From assembly GCA_036583965.1 (NCBI GenBank), contig JAZBQD010000034.1:1364001-1428000 (forward strand): a DNA stretch of 64,000 nucleotides. Direction: 5' to 3'. The translations under genes and the position numbers were made by a program. This DNA comes from Prunella strophiata (taxonomy: Eukaryota > Chordata > Aves > Passeriformes > Prunellidae). This document shows positions 39,494-49,889 of this stretch, piece after piece (the stretch's first letter is position 1; every line of letters begins with the position of its first letter). The notes beneath the pieces are model-generated. The model saw only the letters and a list, made by a program, of their open reading frames with translations. It was not told the DNA's origin and did not search any database.

Positions 39494-41464
39494 CCTGGCA
39501 GAGCTCTCAGCAGCACGAGCCCTGGCACAAGGTGTGCTGCAGGTGTTGGCAGCCTGGGCTTTCCCAAGAAGCAGAGCATGTCAGCCTACGAGCAGGCTGG
39601 AAATGAAGAAAACCTTGCAAGGGCCCCTCTGGATCCATTTTATAGGAAAACAGTAGATTTCCAGCTGCTGTCCATGCCAGGGAGCAGCAACTGAGAGGCA
39701 AGTTCCTGTGGTTCTCATCAGCCTGTGAATCAATTATTTATAGGAAGAAAGTTCAGTGTATAATCATTGAAAGCTGTCAACTTCCAGCCCACACAGAGCT
39801 TCCTCTCTGGAAAGGCTGCTGCTCTGTGAACCAGGGACTCTCAACCCTGCATGTCACAGGATTAAATGAGCAGCTGTGACACGAGGGGATCCATTACACT
39901 ACAGCCACAACGAGCACTGGGACCCCAAGGCACTAACAGCACTCAGCAACATCAGGCAAAAACCACAGGAATACAGCAAATGCAGCCCAGGATCCTTCCT
40001 AAAGGAAAAATATGGTGCTGAAAGAGCATTGGGAGTGATGTAACAGAGCTGGCACACGGAGCAGCTGGGGAAGGAGACTCTGACAAGGCTCTGTGGTGTC
40101 AGACTGTCAAAAGCAAGGCAAGCACAACACTCAGGCACCAGCCCAGTGCTCTCCTACCCCTCCACCAAAGCCTCTATGGCTGTGAGTTGTTGATCTCTAT
40201 TCACCTGCACACCCCCAAACACTCTCCCATCAGGAGACTCTGGCTTTGTGCTTCCCAGGCTGTGGCAAAGCTTACCCTGACAGTTAACAGCAGCACAAGC
40301 AGCTTGCCTAGAGGATGGGGATTGCTGAGGCTCTGCAGCCGTCCCGAGGTGGGAGCAATCCACAAGTGCCACAATCATCAGGCAGTGGGAGCATGCCAAG
40401 AGCAGGGCAGACAGAGGCTGAAAATGAGCAGGCTTCACACTCCCAGGTATTGCAGGAAACGTGCTCATCTCAGCTCACCAGCACTCTTTGAACACAGCCA
40501 GAATGAGATCTGAACATTAAAAACACACCAGAGTGCTGCTCCCAGTCTGCTGGAGGAAATAAAGGGAGGGGGATGTCCAATAGGGAGGAGGGGGCACAGT
40601 ACAGGCACCTCTGCAAGTGCCCTGCTTCTGCAGTTCAAGGTTAAACACCTCCTTTGCACTCATCTCTGAATCTGCCTCTCTTTAAAGCTGCACCAGGTAA
40701 TTAGAATCATTATAACTATTATTAGACCATAATATTATTATAGCATTTTTGCTACACTTGACATCTGTTGGCTGATAGATTTAACTGGTACATAAGAAAT
40801 AACTGTGCAGAGATTTCTTGCAAATGAGCACCAACACGGAAGACATTAAAGCATTCTGCATTCAAAAAAGTTAATTTTATGGAAGGACACTTGAAATAAA
40901 AATTCTAAAATTAAGTTAAACTTTTAAAACCTCACATTAAAGGAATTATTTGGCTTAAAGTAGGCAACCATTTAAAAAATCCTGACTTTTATTTAGATGC
41001 TTAAAGGCATATATGTGGCTTGGTATCTCCTTTAGATCAACATATGCATCTTTTTCCCATCTACTCCAGAGATTTCTAAATCATCCCTCCATCCTCCTTT
41101 CCCTCTCTCTGCAGCAGGCACTTGAATTATTTGGGCAGAGTCTGACTGCACAGGGAACCAGTATAATCAGGGCTCTTACAACCTGCTGTCTGCAAATCCT
41201 ATAGAATTATCAGCAAACACACATCTAGAATAAAATACAGTTCCTGCAGCCCATGAAGCCCAAAGGGCTTTGCAAACTAGACTTGGGATGCAATTTATCC
41301 ACCACTGAGATTCAGCTGTAATCCAGAGTGGAACACAACCTTTCCATCCATATTTAACTACAGCACACAGCCCCCAGGAGAAAAGTGAGGAAGAATCCAA
41401 CAGAAGCCATAGGAAGGTTTTAGGGAGACTGAATTTTCTCCCCTGGAACTGAAATTAGGTCAGG

Positions 41465-41540
41465 TCATCCACCAAGTTGGACACAGTGATGCTTGTAGGT
41501 GCCTCCCAACTCAGAATATTCCATTATTCCATGACTCTGC
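41465..41540 (+). mobile_element. CR1 LINE 3'-end fragment
   Basis: gtgatgcttgtaggtgcctc then 'ccaactcagaatattccatt' and attccatgactc match the CR1 variant ending ccaactcagaatattctatg plus terminal octamer repeats. Short and 5'-truncated. Confidence 0.78.
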
Positions 41541-42594
41541 CATCAGCCATGGACCAACAGAGGAGAACAAAGAGGACACAGTGTCTCCATCCTGTTGATG
41601 GTGTCCCTGAAGCACAGCTGGAGTGAACAGCTGGGTACCACAAGTTACCAGCCTGGAGAGGAGGGAGACATGAACACCACAGAGGAATCCTGTGTTGTCC
41701 TTAAATTTGGTGAGGCCCAAATTTCACCCCATAGCTAGACCCCTGTGCAAAGAAAGATGGAATAGTGGGTGGAAGAACACTTTCAGAAAAGGACCTGTTC
41801 TTGAACTTCAGGCAGCTGGGCCCAGCAGCTCAGTACTCACAGAACTCAGGGAGGGTCAAGCTGGTCCTGCTTGGGCAGAGATGTTTGCTGCAGTGAAATC
41901 TATTTCAGCTCAAGTAACTCCTCCTCCTCAAGCAGCTGGCACTGAGGTGACAGCAGAGGCCTGGTGCAATGAGGTATCCTGCAACCACACCCACTGTGAC
42001 ACACTATTTGAGAATAAAAATGTGTGTCATTAATTTCTCCAGAGCAAGTAGTTTTCTCTTACCCTGAGAAGAGCAACCACACAAGGAACTTGGAATTGCT
42101 TAAGGAGAAAATTTATTTTTGCTACGTTAGCCACATACAGACAAGCCCAAATCTCACTGAGGAGAGACCTATGGAGAGAAAATGGGAGCAGGAAGCAGGA
42201 GATGCTGGACACAACATCCCCCATGCACAGCCCACTGCTGAGGCAGCTCTGAGTGGGAAGCAGGGCTGAGGATTGCCCCAGAGCTGTGCCAGTCTCAGCA
42301 AGCATCAGCAAGAAGCCCCAGGTGAACTGAAGTTCATGAAAGTTCTTAAAAATCACCTCAACCTTCAGAAGGAGAGCACAATCCCCCACTACAGAGACCT
42401 GCCCATCACACCTCTGACTAGCACAAAGCAGGCTTTTCACTCCATCCATCTGATGCTTTCAAAAGCCACAGGAGCTGGGTCTGGGCAAGCTCACCTTCAT
42501 GAGGCCCAGTGCTCATTAATAAGAAAAAAAAGACCAACCAAGCAACTCAATCCCACACACTTGAGGGGTAGCTATCAGCAATTCCCTGTCACCA

Positions 42595-43030
42595 CAAGAG
42601 AAATCCTTGTGTATGGGCCCTGGGAGCTCAGCCCAGGTCTGCTTCTGTTCAACCTTTCCATTAATAGTTTGAACAACTAAGAGAAAGCACTTTTATAAAA
42701 CCTGAAAGGATGCCCAGGAGTTAAGAGCTGGAAGCACTCTGGAGGTCATGATCGGAATTGATAAACTGAAGAAAAGTTCCCAAAACACCCACAAATCAAT
42801 AGAAAGAAAAGCAAGGAAAACAATGCAAAGAAGTGCACTTGGAAACAGCACAAACAGACATCAAGTACACAAACAGAGTCCATGGGGAAAGCTCTCCAGA
42901 CAGAGGGAACCTGGGGAAAACTGGGGACCAGACTAAATGTGCCAGTGCTGTGACACCACAGCTCCAAAGAGCTGAACACCACTCTGTGATCCAGGAACAT
43001 AAAATACCCAGTTTTGGGCTCTGTGCTGGG
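42595..43030 (+). mobile_element. Degenerate CR1 reverse-transcriptase / 3' region
   Basis: The plus-strand frame contains ELSPGLLLFNLSINSLNN, which aligns with the CR1 reverse-transcriptase motif GPVLFNIFINDLD. Downstream DNA (aatgcaaagaagtgcacttgg, gctctccagacagagggaacctgggg, tgtgccagtgctgtgacacc) follows the order of CR1 sequence beyond that motif. Stops and indels break the frame, so this is an inactive fossil. Boundaries are approximate. Confidence 0.65.
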
Positions 43031-43663
43031 TATCAGCTCTGAGTTACAAACAAACCAGAGGGTCTGAGCAGCCAGCAGTATAAAACATGCTGCCCCATAC
43101 CAGCTGTGGAGGGGTTTCTCCATCCCTGCTCCCTGCAGAGCCAGCTCCAGCTCTCAGATTTTAACAGAGTTGACTTATAAGGACAACCAGCCATGGGGCT
43201 CCCGACTCTATGAAGGCAAGAGACAAACTGGCTGCTCAGTTTGCTGCAAGGGCAAGTTAGATGAGCTGTCAGGCTCTCTGACACTGGGATTCCATCAAGG
43301 CCCAGAGGGAACTGGGCCCTGTCCAGATCTGCACTACCATCCACCACTGTCCAGCCTGGAGCCAAGTATCTCTCACCTGGCTCAGGACAGGGACATGGAC
43401 AAGGAAGGCTGTTCCAGCCCTGTATTTCATTTTAGCATCCTCCATCTGGCTACTCCTACAGCAGTGACAACGCCAAATGAACAGCCTTCCCTTCCCCAAA
43501 ATACAACAGAGCTCCTCATCCTGCTGAGGGGCACCCACACAACACAGACCCAGCACCACTGTGACCGTTTCCATTCACGCCTTCTTATCCCTGACAAATA
43601 AAGCTCCACAAGCTTCACTTGCCACCTCGCTGCCAGCAGAGAAGCCAGCAGGGAATGGGATAC

Positions 43664-43968
43664 TGTCTTTATTAACACAGATAAGGTTACTACCTACATC
43701 AGCAAGCTCTGAAATGTTATCTTGCTGTAGAAAGTCCCACACCTTTTCACAGGTTCTGTTCCTTGCAGTGCTGACTCCATCCTCCTTCTTCACCACAGCA
43801 CTGCTAACTGAATTCTGTCTCTCCTCTCTTGCTGGCCCCTCCTTTTATATTACTCAAGTCATTGGAGGTACCTGTGCCCTATTAAGGGCACACCTGTTCC
43901 AAATCTTTAGTAATTAGAACAGCTGCAACTCTTTAGGGGTGAAATTACCTTCAGTACTACCTCCCACA
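43664..43968 (-). mobile_element. Solo LTR copy 2, 305 bp, class II (ERVK)-like, perfect 6-bp duplication
   Basis: Same family and length as 11948-12252, with about 97 percent identity by eye. On the minus strand it runs TGTGGGAGG... to AATAAAGACA. The flanks carry an exact 6-bp direct repeat, GGATAC on the plus strand (43658-43663 and 43969-43974), proving an LTR insertion. The TATA box (TATAAAAGG on minus) is at 43842-43850. An intact AATAAA lies at plus-strand 43668-43673, near the element's 3' end. Sense orientation relative to SIL1, so its signals could act on the SIL1 pre-mRNA. No internal genes remain. Confidence 0.92.
43668..43673 (-). promoter_or_regulatory. LTR polyadenylation signal AATAAA, sense to SIL1
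   Basis: tttatt on the plus strand, AATAAA on the minus strand, located where an LTR polyadenylation signal is expected. The paralogous LTR has AATAAC at the same position. Confidence 0.55.
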
Positions 43969-45932
43969 GGATACTGCCCTGGGAAAGGGCACAGCTCCCA
44001 CCCCACACAGCCCCATTGACCTCTGCACTGCCTGAAGCCCACAAGGGCCATCACCCAGCCCTGCCTACCCCAGACACCTTAATTTGAGGGGACAGTCGTT
44101 GTAAGCCGTTACAGTCATTGCCACAATGTGTTACAGAGCAGGTGGCAGCAGCTGTGCCACCAGAACACAGCTGCACCAAACCCAACCAGCAGCTTGGGAG
44201 AAACCCAGCGAGGGGGCAAAAGCTACATATCTCATGCAAAAGCAGGGCTTAGCTCTCAGGAACATTTCAGATTTCCCAAAGACTCAGAGGGATTTGGGGT
44301 TTTGCTGAGCTGCCTGGTGAACTGCAGCCAGAATGAATCTGACAAAGCCTCGGTGAGCAGGCGCCGTCTCCCTTGGCAGGGCTGCTTCCCAGAGATCCCC
44401 AGCCTTGTGTCACTTCCCACTGCAGGTGCTAAGAATATCTGCATGTTCATAAAAAATAGCAACCAGCTATTGAGAACTTATCAACAAAGTGCTCAACAAA
44501 TCTTAATTAAAGCTGATTCACCTCCCTCACGAGCCCGAGTGGAGCGTTATTTCTCAGAGGAGAACGCTGAGTGTGAGAGCCGAGGTGGGTTACAAAAGCC
44601 AGGGAGGGAGTCAGTAGCACAAAGGATTAGCACATGGAAAGGCTGACTATTATCCCTAAATTTATCCCAATAATCCACTGCCTCACAAATTCTCAAGGCA
44701 TGGCTGCTGTGCTTTCAACCCCATCTGCCCAACCCAAGCAGAAGCAGACAGAGACAGGTTTGGGGGTGCTGGAGTTTTCCAGGTGTTTAATTGCTCAGGC
44801 TAAAGGAATTCTGCACTGTAAAAATGAAGAAGGGGGTGGCAATGGCACCAGCCCTGCTCTTGTGCTGCTTCAGGACACAGGGACAACACAGTGGGTTCAA
44901 AGGCTGTTCTGACAGTCCACCAGGAATTGTTTCCAGCTGATTTACTCCCAAGAATCATGTTCGTATCCCTTCAAATTTAGTAAATACATGGTCACACAGA
45001 CAGCAGCCTCCAGGAACTCACAACACTGCTATCCCACCTCTGGTGGCTGGACTCCTACACTGAAGTTTCTGGGACAGTATTTTAGATAGTTCCACCATAG
45101 AAATGCCCTAGAGGCTGCTGAAAAACAAAGTGGACCAGGCTGGGTCATTTTAAGGCAGGGTTGGAGGAAGAAAAGAGATATAATTAGAAGTGCATCCCTT
45201 AACAGTGCTACTCCCAGAGAACAAATGAATGGAAATGATCACAGGGAGCAGGAACACGTGCAGCAGCACGTTCGGTAAATGACAGGGCGTGTCATCGTCT
45301 TCTAACGTCCTCTGGACACTTATCTGCACTTAAAAGGCTCCTGCCAGGCTGTGCAAGAACCAGCCTCTTCCACAGACAGCTCTACCACAGAAATGCCTCT
45401 GCAGATCACCCTCCTTTGGCAGGCACACTGAGCAGCACCGGTGCCTCTGTGCTGTACTTGGACTGGGTTAGTTCTAGCAGAGAAACACTGCAGAATAAAT
45501 AAATAACTTGGCCTTAAGAAATTGTGTCTACAGTACAGAACTTGGTGTAAACCCAGACCCTCCCAAAGGTGGGCAGCGTCAGAGCTCTGTCAAAGATCAT
45601 TCCTAATGTAAGTGTTAGTCAACCACTGAACTTAAACATTTTAAGGCAAGATTCCAAACAGTGTTTATATACAAAATCCCATTTGCTCAGCGTTCCCTTC
45701 CTGGCCTTGTGGAATGCATCGTTTCGCCAGTTCTCCAGCCAGAGAACCATATGCAGGCTAGTACCAAAACAAAACAGTTTTAAAATTCAGACCTCGTGTT
45801 ACAGAGCACACACCCTGAAGAAACATCCATTGTAATATCTCAGAGCTACTCCAATTTTTCCAGCACGTTTTATTCCACAGCAGCCTGGGCACACAGTAGG
45901 CCGGAGGTCAGGCAGCCCAGCTTCGTGCTCCA

Positions 45933-48885
45933 GGGCCGATCTGAGCCATGGCCCGGGCTGGGTCCGCCGGGCTGAGCCTGAGCCGTGTCCCGGGCCGATC
46001 TGAGCCATGGCCCGGGATGGGTCCGCCGGGCTGAGCCTGAGCCGTGTCCCGGGCCGATCTGAGCCATGGCCCGGGATGGGTCCGCCGGGCTGAGCCTGAG
46101 CCGTGTCCCGGGCCGATCTGAGCCATGGCCCGGGCTGGGTCCGCCGGGCTGAGCCTGAGCCGTGTCCCGGGCCGATCTGAGCCATGGCCCGGGATGGGTC
46201 CGCCGGGCTGAGCCTGAGCCGTGTCCCGGGCCGATCTGAGCCATGGCCCGGGCTGGGTCCGCCGGGCTGAGCCTGAGCCGTGTCCCGGGCCGATCTGAGC
46301 CATGGCCCGGGCTGGGTCCGCCGGGCTGAGCCTGAGCCGTGTCCCGGGCCGATCTGAGCCATGGCCCGGGCTGGGTCCGCCGGGCTGAGCCTGAGCCGTG
46401 TCCCGGGCCGATCTGAGCCATGGCCCGGGATGGGTCCGCCGGGCTGAGCCTGAGCCGTGTCCCGGGCCGATCTGAGCCATGGCCCGGGCTGGGTCCGCCG
46501 GGCTGAGCCTGAGCCGTGTCCCGGGCCGATCTGAGCCATGGCCCGGGATGGGTCCGCCGGGCTGAGCCTGAGCCGTGTCCCGGGCCGATCTGAGCCATGG
46601 CCCGGGCTGGGTCCGCCGGGCTGAGCCTGAGCCGTGTCCCGGGCCGATCTGAGCCATGGCCCGGGATGGGTCCGCCGGGCTGAGCCTGAGCCGTGTCCCG
46701 GGCCGATCTGAGCCATGGCCCGGGATGGGTCCGCCGGGCTGAGCCTGAGCCGTGTCCCGGGCCGATCTGAGCCATGGCCCGGGCTGGGTCCGCCGGGCTG
46801 AGCCTGAGCCGTGTCCCGGGCCGATCTGAGCCATGGCCCGGGCTGGGTCCGCCGGGCTGAGCCTGAGCCGTGTCCCGGGCCGATCTGAGCCATGGCCCGG
46901 GATGGGTCCGCCGGGCTGAGCCTGAGCCGTGTCCCGGGCCGATCTGAGCCATGGCCCGGGATGGGTCCGCCGGGCTGAGCCTGAGCCGTGTCCCGGGCCG
47001 ATCTGAGCCATGGCCCGGGATGGGTCCGCCGGGCTGAGCCTGAGCCGTGTCCCGGGCCGATCTGAGCCATGGCCCGGGCTGGGTCCGCCGGGCTGAGCCT
47101 GAGCCGTGTCCCGGGCCGATCTGAGCCATGGCCCGGGATGGGTCCGCCGGGCTGAGCCTGAGCCGTGTCCCGGGCCGATCTGAGCCATGGCCCGGGATGG
47201 GTCCGCCGGGCTGAGCCTGAGCCGTGTCCCGGGCCGATCTGAGCCATGGCCCGGGCTGGGTCCGCCGGGCTGAGCCTGAGCCGTGTCCCGGGCCGATCTG
47301 AGCCATGGCCCGGGATGGGTCCGCCGGGCTGAGCCTGAGCCGTGTCCCGGGCCGATCTGAGCCATGGCCCGGGATGGGTCCGCCGGGCTGAGCCTGAGCC
47401 GTGTCCCGGGCCGATCTGAGCCATGGCCCGGGCTGGGTCCGCCGGGCTGAGCCTGAGCCGTGTCCCGGGCCGATCTGAGCCATGGCCCGGGATGGGTCCG
47501 CCGGGCTGAGCCTGAGCCGTGTCCCGGGCCGATCTGAGCCATGGCCCGGGATGGGTCCGCCGGGCTGAGCCTGAGCCGTGTCCCGGGCCGATCTGAGCCA
47601 TGGCCCGGGATGGGTCCGCCGGGCTGAGCCTGAGCCGTGTCCCGGGCCGATCTGAGCCATGGCCCGGGCTGGGTCCGCCGGGCTGAGCCTGAGCCGTGTC
47701 CCGGGCCGATCTGAGCCATGGCCCGGGCTGGGTCCGCCGGGCTGAGCCTGAGCCGTGTCCCGGGCCGATCTGAGCCATGGCCCGGGATGGGTCCGCCGGG
47801 CTGAGCCTGAGCCGTGTCCCGGGCCGATCTGAGCCATGGCCCGGGATGGGTCCGCCGGGCTGAGCCTGAGCCGTGTCCCGGGCCGATCTGAGCCATGGCC
47901 CGGGCTGGGTCCGCCGGGCTGAGCCTGAGCCGTGTCCCGGGCCGATCTGAGCCATGGCCCGGGATGGGTCCGCCGGGCTGAGCCTGAGCCGTGTCCCGGG
48001 CCGATCTGAGCCATGGCCCGGGCTGGGTCCGCCGGGCTGAGCCTGAGCCGTGTCCCGGGCCGATCTGAGCCATGGCCCGGGCTGGGTCCGCCGGGCTGAG
48101 CCTGAGCCGTGTCCCGGGCCGATCTGAGCCATGGCCCGGGCTGGGTCCGCCGGGCTGAGCCTGAGCCGTGTCCCGGGCCGATCTGAGCCATGGCCCGGGC
48201 TGGGTCCGCCGGGCTGAGCCTGAGCCGTGTCCCGGGCCGATCTGAGCCATGGCCCGGGCTGGGTCCGCCGGGCTGAGCCTGAGCCGTGTCCCGGGCCGAT
48301 CTGAGCCATGGCCCGGGATGGGTCCGCCGGGCTGAGCCTGAGCCGTGTCCCGGGCCGATCTGAGCCATGGCCCGGGCTGGGTCCGCCGGGCTGAGCCTGA
48401 GCCGTGTCCCGGGCCGATCTGAGCCATGGCCCGGGCTGGGTCCGCCGGGCTGAGCCTGAGCCGTGTCCCGGGCCGATCTGAGCCATGGCCCGGGCTGGGT
48501 CCGCCGGGCTGAGCCTGAGCCGTGTCCCGGGCCGATCTGAGCCATGGCCCGGGATGGGTCCGCCGGGCTGAGCCTGAGCCGTGTCCCGGGCCGATCTGAG
48601 CCATGGCCCGGGCTGGGTCCGCCGGGCTGAGCCTGAGCCGTGTCCCGGGCCGATCTGAGCCATGTCCCGGGCTGGGTCCGCCGGGCTGAGCCTGAGCCGT
48701 GTCCCGGGCCGATCTGAGCCATGGCCCGGGCTGGGTCCGCTGGGCTAAGCCTGAGCCGTGTCCCGGGCCGATCTGAGCCATGGCCCGGGCTGGGTCCGCC
48801 GGGCTGAGCCTGAGCCGTGTCCCGGGCCGATCTGAGCCATGGCCCGGGATGGGTCCGCCGGGCTGAGCCTGAGCCGTGTCCCGGG
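45933..48885 (-). repeat. 59-bp GC-rich minisatellite, 50 copies, stop-free in three minus frames
   Basis: Fifty head-to-tail copies of a 59-bp unit. The first copy starts at 45933 and the fiftieth at 48824, exactly 49 x 59 bp later, so there is no net indel. The main variable site is c or a in cccggg(c/a)tggg, giving Pro/Ser alternation when translated. Each unit has about six CpG, two CCCGGG sites and one CCATGG. The minus strand lacks any stop in all three frames, and because 59 is not a multiple of 3 the frames interleave into a 59-residue peptide period (MAQIGPGHGSGSARR...). This explains three overlapping 950-1085 codon frames. I regard them as noncoding: there is no domain and the composition is purely repeat-driven. 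The array probably lies in SIL1 intron 1. Confidence 0.97.
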
Positions 48886-49040
48886 TCGGGCCCCGGAAGC
48901 CGGGGCTGCGCTGGGCGGGCAGGAGCCTCCGTGGCTGCGGGAACGGCTGTCCCGGGCAGCGGGCAGCAGCCCCGTCCTGGCGGATCTGTCCCTCAGGAGG
49001 GGCAGACGGCACTGCCTGGATGGGGGCGCCTCTTTGCATA
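48886..49040. other. GC-rich, CpG-dense unique segment flanking the 59-bp array
   Basis: About 155 bp rich in CpG, with ccccggaagccgggg (an ETS-type CCGGAAG core), gctgggcgggcagg and cagcgggcagcagcc. It sits between the array and a CR1 fragment. It could be an old CpG-island edge, a SIL1 alternative promoter (CTTCCGG reads correctly on the minus strand) or the ancestral sequence from which the array grew. No splice donor is convincing. Confidence 0.45.
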
Positions 49041-49190
49041 GTGTTAGGTTTGACTTCTGGAGGAATTTCTCCGTGGAAAGAGTGGTCAGGCCTTGGCAGG
49101 GGCTGCCCAGGGAGGTTTGGAGTCCCCAACCCCGGAGATGTCCAAGGAAGGCCTGGAGGTGGCACTCAGTGGGCTGGTGACAAGGTGGAA
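49041..49190 (+). mobile_element. CR1 LINE internal fragment
   Basis: gtgttaggtttgacttctgg, aggaatttctccgtggaaag, 'ggccttggcaggggctgccc', ggaggtttggagtcccc and cactcagtgggctggtgaca match the CR1 region just upstream of the 3' end. It stops before the terminal repeats, so it is truncated at both ends. Confidence 0.93.
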
Positions 49191-49889
49191 ATATCTGGGA
49201 TGGGTGCCTGAGATCAGGAGGGAATATTCACAATGATCTGGAGATGTTGGCCTTACACATCACATCATCACTGCTGCAGGCTGCTTCACCACCCCGTTTA
49301 TTTTTCACAGGTTTTGAGGAAGGTAGTGAGGTTTCAGGTAAATACAAGGGTGTAAATTCTCAGCCTTGGCACCCCTGACTGATGCTGAAATGAGGTGAGA
49401 AAGTCAGAGAAGGCACAGGGAGCTCACTGGTCCCCTCACCTCCTTCACTCAAAGCACTCTGCTGATTAAAATCATGCCAAAGCATTTCCCACCCCTCTCC
49501 CAACTGCGACTGAGTGATGGCATTGCAGAAATGATGGAAAATCAGCCACGAGCTGTGCAGCCCTCCCTGGCGAGAGCTGGGCTGTGACTGAGGAACAGGC
49601 CATGGGATCTACTGCACAGTAGCCAAAAGCAACGTGCCAGTCCCAAAATTAAACCTACAGTGCTTAAGCATCTAGTGAAAGATGCTCAGCGACATCTGGG
49701 GGACGTGTCCCTGGGCCACTGTCCCCACGGCTCTGCTCACCCATGCTGTGTTTCACTGCTGGCACCCACAGAGATCCTGGAGGCAGGAGATTGAGTGTAA
49801 GCAAATCTCAGCTCTCCTTGCCAGTAATTGAATATTTTCAATCTTTCCAGGTTGGTTGTAAACATCTCAAAAACATAATCTGGAATCAA
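49191..49889. other. Unique spacer between CR1 and the 56-bp array
   Basis: About 700 bp of ordinary noncoding sequence. No long open frame, RNA gene or repeat family was recognised. Confidence 0.6.

Larger units (their letters stand above)
24294..45932 (-). other. SIL1: Putative SIL1 first intron, proximal part
   Basis: Upstream of the signal-peptide exon on the minus strand. Apart from the CR1, LTR and simple repeats listed, I found no exon-like open segment with splice sites and no RNA gene. Scattered open frames of 60-190 codons on both strands have no recognisable family. AT-rich stretches at about 38.3-38.7 kb and 40.7-41.0 kb show no structure I can name. Assignment as an intron depends on the first exon lying beyond about 48.9 kb. 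Confidence 0.6.

Noticed and set aside
45799..49165. Three overlapping minus-strand open frames of about 950-1085 codons as a giant repeat protein
   Set aside because: All three frames are open only because the 59-bp unit lacks stops on that strand. There is no domain, no frame preference and no splice structure. Kept as a finding about the repeat, not as a gene.
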